From Siderastrea radians (Eukaryota; Cnidaria; Anthozoa; Scleractinia; Rhizangiidae): a stretch of DNA of 64,000 nt. Position numbers and translations under genes: made by a program. The stretch spans positions 11,417,701-11,481,700 of the forward strand of contig OZ024888.1 in the NCBI GenBank assembly GCA_964017195.1. Direction: 5' to 3'. The notes beneath the pieces are model-generated. The model was not told the DNA's origin and did no database searches. It saw nothing but the letters and a program-made list of their open reading frames with translations. Positions 56,401 to 64,000 of this stretch are shown piece by piece. How positions within the stretch are numbered: position 1 is the stretch's first letter; the number at the start of each line of letters is the position of its first letter.

Positions 56401-57059
56401 TCAATACTCGATTCTCGATCCTCGATTCTCGCGTCTCGAAACTCGAACGTCTCGACATTCGAGACGCGAGAATCGAGTTTCGAGGATCGAGTCGAGACTG
56501 TCAACTTACATTTGACCGATACTGTACATGTCATAGAAAGAGTTGAACATCTGAAACTGTTAAAATTGAGGTAGTGGTTGTAATTTTTTTTTCCAAATAG
56601 CTTCAGGCATTTGAAAATAACTTTACAGTGATTCGTACATGTGAATGATTCTACCTGGGTGACTGTACATGACTTAAGCTTAAGTTTAGTACAGTTAAAG
56701 AAGGAAATTAACTTTCGATAATTTTTAGGGTCACTGAACAACTCAACGCGAATGAGAAATTGACGTATAGAACAGGTAAGACTTTGAAAAAATCGATCTA
56801 CATGTGCAATTGATAGCCCGTACGTGGAAATGTCAGCCGATCGGAAAGAAATATTAAAGCGCGATCTTGCATCATGCAAGCAATATGAACTTAATTAATC
56901 ATTGCAAGTACAGGGGAGATAAAGAATAATACCTGTATAAATGGATTCTTTGATGCCATAACCAATTGCTGCAGCTGCAGCAAGCAGTTTTAGTCCTGTT
57001 CCAACTCCTCTAGGAGCTTTTCCCAACCGCCCAGCAAATTCAGAAAACTTGTCCGCCAT
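44417..57059 (-). CDS. PHB2: Prohibitin-2, 10 coding exons, complete
   Basis: Minus-strand coding exons (5' to 3'): 57059-56933, 50826-50745, 49555-49476, 48930-48806, 48388-48329, 47685-47611, 47452-47398, 46496-46393, 45746-45669, 44500-44417. They sum to 870 nt, i.e. 289 residues plus stop, with frame kept across every junction. Prohibitin-2 forms ring complexes with prohibitin-1 in the inner mitochondrial membrane, stabilising respiratory proteins and acting in mitophagy. Visible: a short N-terminus, hydrophobic segment about 21-38 ([13 protein letters not shown]), the SPFH/PHB domain from about 43 ([41 protein letters not shown]), the [19 protein letters not shown] segment, a charged coiled coil ([14 protein letters not shown]..) and the LRRIRAAQ segment. 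It ends RDTDDIEE, about ten residues shorter than human. Eight introns are GT-AG; intron 8 is AT-AC. Intron 1 is 6.1 kb and packed with transposons. Confidence 0.95.
44729..44811 (+). repeat. (GTCG)n / (GTCA)n microsatellite
   Basis: Near-uninterrupted GGTC tetranucleotides inside a wider GTCAGT-rich stretch (44600-44815), in the last PHB2 intron. Confidence 0.9.
44820..45300 (-). mobile_element. Two minus-strand retroelement 3' ends with (CACT)n tails
   Basis: Two homologous segments (about 44831-44990 and 45069-45290) share GTGCCTTACTCTCCAAAGGG, TTGGTCTAGTTACAATAAAGG and TTAATTATTTCTTTTC. Each is preceded on the plus strand by GAGTGAGTGAG, i.e. on the minus strand each ends in ACTCACTC repeats, like a non-LTR retroelement tail. 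The second tail is expanded at 45009-45062. Confidence 0.5.
45009..45062 (+). repeat. (GAGT)n microsatellite
   Basis: About 13 GAGT units with one AACG interruption; probably the expanded tail of the adjoining retroelement end. Confidence 0.9.
45304..45523 (+). repeat. (CAGT)n imperfect microsatellite
   Basis: Long run of CAGT with CATT, CAGA and CACT interruptions. The serine/glutamine-rich 72-codon frame across it is a repeat translation, not a gene. Confidence 0.9.
45747..46392 (-). other. U12-type AT-AC intron of PHB2 (intron 8)
   Basis: On the minus strand exon 8 ends GCAACACTG and the intron opens ATATCCTTTT, the U12 5' splice consensus, at 46392. Near the 3' end TCCTTGAC (45763-45756) matches the U12 branch consensus with its branch A at 45757, ten bases before the terminal AC (45748-45747). 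Exon 9 starts CTTGGCAATGC. The join reads [15 protein letters not shown], aligning with the human AAKMLGEALSKNPGY region, and no GT-AG alternative keeps the frame. 646 nt long. Confidence 0.93.
47011..47184. mobile_element. MITE in PHB2 intron 7
   Basis: Ends GCAGGGGTTTCAATA and TATTGAAACCCCTGC are inverted. A poly-C run at 46957-46970 lies just outside. Confidence 0.8.
49045..49219 (+). repeat. Purine tract (GAGAA/GGGAA)n in PHB2 intron 3
   Basis: 175 bases of almost pure A/G in AGAGA, AGGGA and AAAGA words. All open frames over it on both strands are low complexity. Confidence 0.9.
49710..50560. other. PHB2 intron 2, possible degenerate element
   Basis: GGAGCCACTTGGCTCC (49715) with AGTAGTCGCCAATACC nearby, and TAGCCAATCTGGCGACTAA / TTGGTCGCCAACGC (50475-50518), give related GTCGCCAA words at both edges, but I cannot define terminal repeats. 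Frames at 50146-50417 lack motifs. Confidence 0.3.
51470..53675. mobile_element. TTAA-flanked DNA transposon, Kolobok-like, decayed
   Basis: Ends AGTGCCACTGGGACC...and its inverted partner CGTCTCAGTGGCACT are each bordered by TTAA (51466-51469, 53676-53679). A 22-bp subterminal inverted word (GTGACGTCAGAGGCTCACCT at about 51663 and its complement at about 53461) confirms the pairing. 2206 bp, in PHB2 intron 1. TTAA duplication plus a THAP-like remnant suggests Kolobok; piggyBac also uses TTAA but lacks THAP. No intact transposase is seen. Confidence 0.8.
51790..52058 (+). pseudogene. Decayed THAP-type zinc-finger domain
   Basis: The frame from 51761 reads a Cys-Tyr-Asn-Asn-Lys-Ser start, then GISLHQS, EKWIMFV with the conserved Trp, then CSDHH, matching the C..W..C-x2-H order of THAP domains. 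After CSDH the homologous reading continues in another frame (DECFQ, ending PTIW like the AVPTI box), so at least one frameshift is present. The upstream first cysteine pair is unclear. Likely the DNA-binding end of the host element's former transposase. Confidence 0.65.
54129..54860. repeat. Three diverged copies of a TTGAGTCGATTCGACC unit
   Basis: About 110-130-bp units at 54129-54231, 54596-54705 and 54715-54850 share GATTTGAGTC.ATTCGACC, CTACCCTCTCTGTTCGCCTTC and CTCTCAAATCGACT..CCGGT. The first two are split by the MITE-like repeat at 54232-54585. Confidence 0.7.
54232..54585. mobile_element. MITE-like repeat, GGGAARTGGTCA ends, copy 2
   Basis: Inverted-orientation relative of 18722-19069: GGGGAAATGGTCA...ATGACCACTTCCCT ends, interior ACAGGACCCACCATTCC and ACAAGGTGGGTCCTCATTGA. 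Inserted into the tandem unit listed above. Confidence 0.75.
55017..56526. mobile_element. 1.5-kb element with palindromic TCGAGA-rich ends
   Basis: Left end TACAGTACCAGTCAAACGTA, then AGTTGACAGTC; right end is its inverted partner TGTCAACTTACATTTGACCG, then ATACTGTA. CAT flanks both sides (55014-55016, 56527-56529), a possible 3-bp target duplication. Inside each end are about 100 bp built from iterated TCTCGA/TCGAGA/ATCGAG words (55050-55150, 56390-56495). No transposase recognised; the 204- and 131-codon frames over the right end are repeat translations. Confidence 0.75.
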
Positions 57060-57166
57060 CTTGCCTGCCTCACGTGTGCAAGAACCTCCGGGAGTGACGT
57101 AAGAAAAAGGAGAGGCTACTAAGCCGTTCACCAACCCGAGAGGTTACCCAGTCGTCCAAAAACAAC
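57060..57166. promoter_or_regulatory. Shared PHB2/SMG8 divergent promoter interval
   Basis: Only 107 bp separate the PHB2 start codon (minus, 57059) from the SMG8 start codon (plus, 57167). It contains an E-box CACGTG (57071-57076) and a CRE/ATF-like TGACGTAA (57095-57102), and no TATA box. Both 5' UTRs must lie here or overlap, implying a bidirectional promoter. Inference from layout; no transcript evidence. Confidence 0.7.
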
Positions 57167-60100
57167 ATGGCGGACAGCGGCGCCAAGAAAGCCAGTTTGG
57201 AGTTTTTTCAGTATTTGATCAATTCTTCAGAGAGGTAAGTCCGCGTTAGAGGATCTGTGACATTACTTGAAAAATGTTCCTTCTAAAATTAATTTTTTGG
57301 ATTGACTAGTTGCGTGGACGACAAGGTTTGCGTTGTAGGAATCTTTGGGAAAGACAACATCGGGTACAAGTCGAAAGCCGTGCATTTGAATGGCACCATC
57401 GGTAAAGAAGTCTTCAAGGTTTGTTTAGATCGTATTTGTGTTCATTCATTGCATGTAAGGCTTACGAGTTTCTCGCTAAGGCTAGGGTTTTATACGAGAA
57501 TGGACTAAATTGCAGGGGCGAGTTGCATAAAACTTTACAGTGTATGTCTGGCATAATTTCTAATGTCAGACGTTCAGTCCAGTCTTAGTCACTATTTTAA
57601 CGTCTGATGTTAGCAGATACGCCACGAGTTAGGTTTTTATGGAACTCACTCCAGAATACCCCACAAGTCGTTCGCATCTCATTGAATATAAACACTGACT
57701 ATTGTTTGACAACTTGTTTTACAAAGAGTTCTGACATCTGACTGCTGGATGAGATGTTTAGGGCTTATTCTGTCTCTCTTTTCAATCTAATAAATTGTAC
57801 CCCTGTTTTATATATTTGTCCGCATATGCATCTTAACACCCCCCTCCTGTAAACTTTGATTTCATTTTGCACAATCCTTTTCCCACCCCTGCAATCTAAA
57901 CTGGAGTTGGGTTGTGGGAGGGGAGATAATTCTGTTCCTGGAAAAGAAATGCAATGATAAGTGTGCATCTCTTATAAGTAATGCCAATCTCCTCTTCTTC
58001 TCTTTGCAATTACAATAACAATTGTAACAGTTATGTTTCATATTTCAATACTTTTCTCCTTCACAGATTGACTTTCTTGACAGCATGTTTAAAAAGAAAG
58101 ACACACATGATCTTTCAGTAAGTACTGTACATCAGTTTTATATACAATAATGAGTCGTCCATGAGTACCAGAAATTTAAGCCAAAGTTATCACCCCAAGC
58201 CTTTCATGATTTTTTTTAAAGTACTGCTGTTCATTCCTTGCTTCATCATTTCTCCTTTAATTATTTTGTTTTGCATGGCAGCATCATGTGTCATTGCCTG
58301 TTTTCATAGGATAACTGATCTTCTCAAGTTTGTTACATCACATTTATTAACCAGAAAATTCTGCTGTTTATTTTCAGTGCGATATCTATGTTTACCACGA
58401 TGTTGAACAAAGAATAATTTATTTGCACCTTGTCTCTGTGTATGACGTATCGAAACTGCTGCAGCTTTGTAATCAAGCCCCACAAGAAGTTCAAAATGCA
58501 GTAAGTTAGTCATCATTAAAAAGTAAAGCTGCAGAACTTTGCATACATGTACTTTTGTTTGTGCGTATGTTTTATCGCTTTGTAACTTGGTGTTTTGTAA
58601 GTTAAAAAAGGAGTGAATGAGATTCAATTTTATGACCTTGAAGTTTTCCTAAGATGTGAAGAAATGTACAGCATGAAAATGTTATCATTTGAAAGAATGT
58701 TCAAATTCCTTAGCTGTACAATGTACAAACATACACAGATTTAGGGAGGGACCTAAGGGGCTACCCCTCCCCCGGACCCCCCTCCCCCGGGCCCCCTCCC
58801 CCGGGCCCCTTCCCCCCGGGCCCCCTCCCCTTTTGTCTGGATTTTTCATAAATAGTGAACCATGTCTGCTGAATGATATTTTGCAATCCTGGTTTTTGTT
58901 TAATTGTTTTTTTAAGTTTTTGTCCACCAAAATTAGAACTTTTGTTTTCATTTCTTGATGTACATTTTACAGTATGGCACAAGGTTGACTGTACTCCCGC
59001 TGCCACTTTTGTGACCTGCAGTGTTTCTGACTTTCCTTGATGAGCCCTGGTGCCCTTTGTAAATGTTAAATATTTTTTAGTAATGATGTTATAAAATAGA
59101 CCATTTAAATTAAGAGTCTTAAGTTTTCAATCCTTTTTATTTTAATTCTGATCTTCCATTGCCTTTTGGTATTGTCAGTTAAATTTTTCTTTGTAATTTC
59201 AGGAACTACTCATTGCATGTAATTTATTTTATATTTATTTACATGTACATGTACTAGGAATTATAAGATATATTCTATAACTTTTTTTAGGAGTCTCATC
59301 AGTACTGGATGTCCCATGAGTTCTACTATGCCTGTGCCCTCATGTTTCTTTTCTCTGTCTCTCATATTATTGTTGTAAGTATTGCATCATGTACAATTAA
59401 CCTTGATCTATATTGTATCTACTGTATCACTTTTTTTTAATTTGATAGACAAAAAAGCATGGAAAAAAAAGATTTATTGTGCCATATCGAAGCATTTTGT
59501 TTGAAATAGCTGCAGTATTTAGTATCCCCTGAGGGAAATCCTACAAAGGATCCTATTTAGATTTAATAGGATCCTGATCCTGCAAGATTCTGTGGGATCT
59601 TTCCTAAATCGTAGTAATTAAATAAGTCCTAATCATGATTTATAAGATTATACAGGATTGTACTCAGGATCCTTAAGATCCAGTGGGATCCAGCAAGGAT
59701 CTTACACGGAATTTTTAGTGTTTTAAATGTTTTTTTTTTTTTAAAGGATCCTAGGCTAGAAACCTAGTGAGTAGTACATGCAGTGTTCTCCTTATGAGGC
59801 GGTAACCAGTAAAATTTACCCCTTGTAGCACCGCTTGTTACCGGTTAGCCGGAACAGCAATTAGAAACATCCAACAGTTTGGGATTGTGAAAGATTTATT
59901 ATCGGATTGAATTATGAAAAGCTTTATGTCAGTCGTACTACTGTCGACAGTCGACAGTAGTACTTACAGTCTGTACGTACTACGCAACTTTTCTAATTGC
60001 CCATGTGTTTGTACAATATTAGACAAAGCCTTATCATCTCGATATTTCTAAGTTCGTTAGATAATGGTCTCATCTTCTCTATGTTTCTCCACACGTTTCT

Positions 60101-63100
60101 ACCTTAGTATGATGTTAGTCGTATCTTTTTAACATTTCTCCGTACGCTAGTACATTCCTAGGTAAGTCTTCTCGACATTTTCTGTGCGATAGTATGTACA
60201 TATTGTAAGGTCTTATCTTCTCGACTGTCGACAATTCTCTGTACTTTAGAATGTTCAAGAAATATTATTGTTTTCTTCTCGACGTTTGTCCGTGTGCTAG
60301 TGTATTCGTAATTAAAATGTTGTTAGTTGTATCTGCTTAACATTTCTCCATGCGTTAGCACTGTCATAGGATAATAGTGTTATCTTCATGACGTCTATAT
60401 CCATATGCTGGTTTGTTTGTAAGGTCCTCTTAGTATTGTCTTCTCTTTGACGTTCTTTGTTTACGCCTTTGTAAGGAGTACAATGTATGCCTTAATCTTT
60501 TAGGCGTTTCTCTGTACGTTTTTTAGGTTGCTGTAAGCTTTTTCTTCTCGACATCTAACCTTAGTACGTTAATACGTTCCTTGTAACAGGAATCCGCGCA
60601 AACGTCAACCGTTTTGAAGGTTTTTCGAGATGTGTGTGAGCCTAGTGTCATGCCGGCAACATTACGGGTCTCATGATGACAATTCCACTCCAGAGAAGAA
60701 AAAAGATTCTCAACAGGGCTGCTTTACCGGTCTAAAAAACTGACTTACCCGTTACCCTGAAAACTAGGGAGAACACTGACATGTACACGATGCTACTAGT
60801 AGGATCACATTAAGATCCTGTCTGCGATTTCTATCAGGAAAGTGATTGCTCTTAAGTATATTAATTTATTATTTTTATTTCAACAGCTGCTGCATCCCTC
60901 TCAGACTTTTGATCTGAGTTATATTAGACTCTTCCGCACTTTAGCCTCCACAAGGTATATGAACTTGCAATTGCCTAGAAAAATCTTTTCAGTGCAATAA
61001 AATTTAATAAAATTTCCCCAAGGAGTCTAGTCCTTGTCATTTTTTTGAACCCACAAACTTGTTGGTGACATGCACTAAACTAATTACTGGACATAGTCTT
61101 TTGTGGGATTGTTCATGTACGAATGATCTGATGGTGAGGTTTATTTTATTTTGTCAATTAGACCAAATGTAGAACTTGGAAACAAAGTGTGCTTTTCCAT
61201 GGCAAGTGATAAGAACCCCTTGATTGTCTTATAAACTAAATATCAACAGGAAACAGTGTTGTACAATGCAGCGACTTCCCCTGTGACTTCAAAGTTTCCA
61301 TGATTTGCAAATACAAGAGAATAAAAATGAAATTACTGTATTTCGGTGAGAATTTTATAGTTCTACTTCAGCGGGAATTAAGTTGTCAACTACGTTTCGA
61401 AGTTCGCAATTACGTTCGGTACTTAGCATCGTAATTGGCTAGTTCGTAACCTAGTACTCAATTTCCCAACGAACTTTGCAACACCGTGCGGTAAAGTACA
61501 TAACGTGAAAACAACTGTAAAAGCCAAAATTTTGGAAGCAAAGTATGAAGCTAAACTGGAATTTCTTGGGGGGAGATGGGATGCAAAACAAAAACCTTCT
61601 GTGGAAGGGGAGGGGGGGGACATGGATATTTCTGGAACTGCACAATACACTCAGTCAGGAGAAGTCACCCTTGTCTTACACTGGCCATTGTAGTCATGCC
61701 AATCCAGCCCTTATCTTTTCAAAAAGTGGTCACTGTCATTGATGTTTTTAATTTTGTATATTACACTCCATTTTAGACACCAGTTGTTGCCCCAGATTTC
61801 TCAGTTACTATCAGGTGTTGATGGCATCCCAGACATTTGGAGACAGACTGGAAGGCCATGCATTCCCAGGCTTGTGTGCTCTCTGAAGCAGGTTAAACAT
61901 AGTGATATTATCTTTTAACATAAATTGTGGCACTTAATTTTTGCAGGTTCTAATTTTTGCAATTTTTGCAGGGTCTTTTGCAATCCGCAAAAAAAAGTTC
62001 CCTCATAATAAAATTACCGCAATATTTTTCCTCAAAAATTTACTCCATTGTAGAAACAGTGGAGGGGAAAATGCTACAGATAACTTGGTGGATAATACAC
62101 CAAGTGGTACTCTAGTTATTGTCGATCCATTGTAATAGAGTGACACTGATAATCTGTTTTACATTTGATTGTTTTTTTCGGTCTTTCTTTTTCATGTGCT
62201 CAAACTAAAATTGAAACTATTTGACTGCGACTTCCAGAAAATCGCAAAAATTAATTCCCAGCAAGAAAAACCAGTCTTTTCCAATCTGCAAAATTAAACT
62301 CCAACAAAAATTTAATGCCACATGGTAGATTTATGGCTTCATTTTCACCTTTATTTCCAAGTGGAGGAGAAAAATCACAAACACCATAGGAGAGTACTGC
62401 TCAATAGCTTTCATTTGAATTGTCAGTCTTGAGGATTTTTTCGTCACCCTCAAAATGTAAACTTGTACAGCACAATTCAAAGTGTACAGTAAGCATGTAG
62501 CACCCCAGGAAAGTACTGCTTAATAGCTTTCAATTGAATGGTCAGGAATTCTTCAACAGGTCTGTATGTAGTTGGAACTGTGCTCTTTGAAAATCATTGA
62601 GTAGTAACATTTATCTGGTTATAAAATTGTTCTTTCCCACTTCTAGCGTGTTCCTTTTATGGACCCATCGCAAGTGGTAAGCTAAAAAATTTCTTTAGTT
62701 CAATGAGTATGACTACATTAGCCGTGGTTTTGATTTATGTACAGTGTATTCAATTACTATCCTGTGCAGCTGAGAGAACAATTGAGGAGATAATATGTTT
62801 TGTGACTGAGCATCTCATTCCACACTACCTGACTAAGTACTCTTCACTGATCCATGCAGAAAAATGGTATTGTTAGCTGAATATTATGAAAGTCCTATTG
62901 GCAGTGGCTTCTAAGCTTCAAATTTCAAGCATTAAAAGGTTGGGGTCAGGATAACCTGCACTTCTTTTGTCACAATAAGCTTCCTTCCTCCCTTCCTTCC
63001 TTCCTCCCTCCCTCCCTCCCTCCCTCCCTTCCTTCCTTCCTTCCTTCCTTCCTTCCTTCCTTCCTTCCTTCCTTCCTTCCTTCCTTCCTTCCTTCCTTCC

Positions 63101-63704
63101 TTCCTTCCTTCCTTCCTTCCTTCCTTCCTTCCTTTCTTTCTTCCTTCCTTCCTGCCTTTCTTCATTCCTTCCAGTTCCCTCCTCCCTCCCTCCCTCCCTC
63201 CTTCCTTCCCTCCCTTCCTTCCTTCCTTCCTTCCTCCCTTGCTTCTTTCCTTCCTTCCTTCCTTCCTTTCTTTCTTCCTTCCTTCCTTCCTTCCTTCCTT
63301 CCTTCCTTCCTTCCTTCCTTTGTTTGTCTAGCTTATTTATTTGTTTGTTGTTTGTTCATTTAGCTTATTTATTAAGTAATTTGTTTATTTATTTATTTCA
63401 ATCTCAGTCTGGAAAGAACCAAGATACCTATGCAAGCAGAACTAAAGGAAAGCAACAAGTAAGTCAGTGATGCCACAGAGATGCAGGTGTTGGCAAAATA
63501 ACAAGCTCCTACCACATAACCAGGGCTGTTGCAGCTATTTTCAATTGTCCATTAAGTTCATTAATACTTTCAGAATTTGATGTTAACTTTGTTTCCTATG
63601 TTCATTGCACATTAGACCACAACTCCACAGAAGAAACTTCAGCATGCCGTAGAGGATCAGTTGTACAGTATCATGAGAAAGGCAAGGCTTCTTGGCAGCC
63701 TGAG
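57167..63704 (+). CDS. SMG8: SMG8 nonsense-mediated decay factor, N-terminal part
   Basis: Ten coding exons fit by eye: 57167-57234, 57310-57418, 58067-58117, 58378-58500, 59291-59374, 60887-60954, 61777-61891, 62647-62676, 63408-63458, 63616-63704, giving 262 codons plus two bases; the gene continues past the window (human SMG8 is about 990 residues). SMG8 with SMG9 binds SMG1 kinase and restrains its phosphorylation of UPF1. Recognition rests on VCVVGIFGK at about residue 29 (a degenerate nucleotide-binding motif of the SMG8 G-like domain), HEFYYACALMFLFSVSHII, LLHPSQTFDLSYIRLFRTL and KKLQHAVEDQLYSIMRKAR, all in the family order. All introns are GT-AG with GTAAG-like donors mostly. The gene is cut into many small exons and its introns hold MITEs and a hAT-like element. 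Start is the first ATG after the shared promoter, in an AACATGG context. Confidence 0.9.
57515..57652. mobile_element. Fold-back MITE, GGGGCGAGTTGCATAA ends, copy 2
   Basis: GGGGCGAGTTGCATAAAACTT with TAATGTCAGACGTTCA on the left, ACGTCTGATGTTAGCAGATACGCC and GGAACTCACTCC on the right. Same family as 19231-19358; in SMG8 intron 2. Confidence 0.75.
58762..58828 (+). repeat. C-rich minisatellite (CCCCCTCCCCCGGGCC)n
   Basis: About four imperfect 16-bp units in SMG8 intron 4. Mirrored open frames here are low complexity. Confidence 0.85.
59781..60778. mobile_element. hAT-like element with internal degenerate tandem repeat
   Basis: Ends CAGTGTTCTCCTTATGAGGC and its inverted partner AAACTAGGGAGAACACTG, with GGTAAC/GTTACC words just inside. 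ACATG borders both ends (59776-59780, 60779-60783). CAGTG-type ends fit hAT elements, although a full 8-bp duplication is not evident. The 998-bp interior has no coding capacity but repeats motifs such as TTCTCGAC, TTTCTCCGTACG and CGTTAGTA at roughly 50-70-bp spacing (60020-60580). In SMG8 intron 5, inside an AGGATCC-rich stretch (59530-59755). Confidence 0.7.
61926..62322. mobile_element. MITE in SMG8 intron 7
   Basis: Ends TGTGGCACTTAATTTTTGCA and CAAAAATTTAATGCCACA are inverted partners 397 bp apart, with TTTTTGC/GCAAAAA words repeated inside. Confidence 0.75.
62393..62550 (+). repeat. 119-bp-period repeat with AGTACTGCTCAATAGCTTTC core
   Basis: AGTACTGCTCAATAGCTTTC at 62393 recurs as AGTACTGCTTAATAGCTTTC at 62512, each followed by a TTGAAT.GTCAG word. 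Related to the repeat at 17990-18260. Confidence 0.75.
62981..63320 (+). repeat. 340-bp (TTCC)n pyrimidine tract
   Basis: Almost uninterrupted CTTC/CTCC tetranucleotides in SMG8 intron 8, about 90 bp upstream of exon 9. The lysine/glycine/arginine/glutamate minus-strand frame is repeat translation. Confidence 0.95.
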
Positions 63705-64000
63705 GTGAGATACAAACACATTCAGCCTTGAGTGAGGTGTCAGGGATGTCGCACATTTTCAAGTAAATTATTTTATGTGGGTCTGGAATGGGCTACAGAG
63801 AATTAACGCTGTAAATGGTTTGAAACCAGGAGTCATATCATATGTCGGTAAATTATGATCGTCCGGGTGAGTGTAGTCCTGAGAAGGACTGTTTGTGATG
63901 ACATTGACTGACATTTCGACAACCTTAGCGGAAGTCATCATCAGAGTCAGCATAGATTAATCTGTTTTTAAAACTGCAGGCTGGCAAATAAAACGGCATA

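Noticed and set aside
56265..56879. 204-codon minus-strand frame
   Set aside because: The repetitive part translates iterated TCGAGA-type words at the end of the 55017-56526 element; serine/arginine-rich repeat, not a gene.
63840..63960. Possible hammerhead ribozyme on the minus strand (CTGATGA ... CGAAA near 63900-63945)
   Set aside because: The two conserved words are present, but stem II does not pair well and the helix pairing is in the wrong order for a hammerhead. More likely a common retroelement fragment.

Overview
This is eukaryotic, AT-rich genomic DNA, very probably from a cnidarian and most likely a stony coral. The evidence is three spliced nuclear genes with GT-AG introns and animal-type proteins (BTB-Kelch, prohibitin-2, SMG8), a very high density of short inverted-repeat (MITE-like) elements, and tRNA-derived repeats whose chance translations resemble junk proteins I recall from coral gene sets. 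The coral call is an inference. I see no prokaryotic or viral gene.

Positions 1-35467 are almost entirely repetitive. The first 4.7 kb is one giant fold-back structure: a 16-bp satellite in one orientation (1-1203), a 2-kb core with its own inner inverted repeat, then the same satellite in the opposite orientation (3272-4685), which stops inside the T-arm of a tRNA-His sequence. From 4.7 to 35.5 kb lies a mosaic of two interleaved repeat blocks. Block R carries tRNA-His-like genes and a TTA-flanked MITE. Block S carries retroelement-like tails with (AAT)n and (AAC)n. They recur with shifting junctions and near-identical sequence, and are interrupted by a 2.2-kb and a 1.9-kb insertion and by a perfect-looking 207-bp-arm palindrome carrying a tRNA-Thr-like sequence on each arm. 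Twelve full-length tRNA-His(GTG)-like copies are present. Eleven share one acceptor-stem mismatch; only the copy at 34147 has a fully paired stem.

Positions 36290-64000 are genic. A KLHL17-type BTB-BACK-Kelch gene (three coding exons, 579 aa, + strand) is followed by about 4.5 kb of intergenic DNA with MITEs. A complete prohibitin-2 gene follows on the minus strand (ten coding exons, 289 aa). It contains a textbook U12-type AT-AC intron and a 6.1-kb first intron full of transposons. One of these is a TTAA-flanked element with a decayed THAP domain (Kolobok-like); another is a 1.5-kb element whose ends are built from TCGAGA-like palindromic words. Head-to-head with PHB2, with only 107 bp between the two start codons, lies SMG8 (+ strand; first ten coding exons, 262 codons), which runs off the end of the window.

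The three genes have unrelated cell roles: Cul3 substrate adaptor, inner mitochondrial membrane scaffold, and nonsense-mediated decay kinase regulator. The only functional link suggested by layout is the shared PHB2/SMG8 promoter interval. All exon joins were made by eye from splice consensus and reading-frame continuity; coding lengths sum to whole codons for KLHL17 and PHB2.
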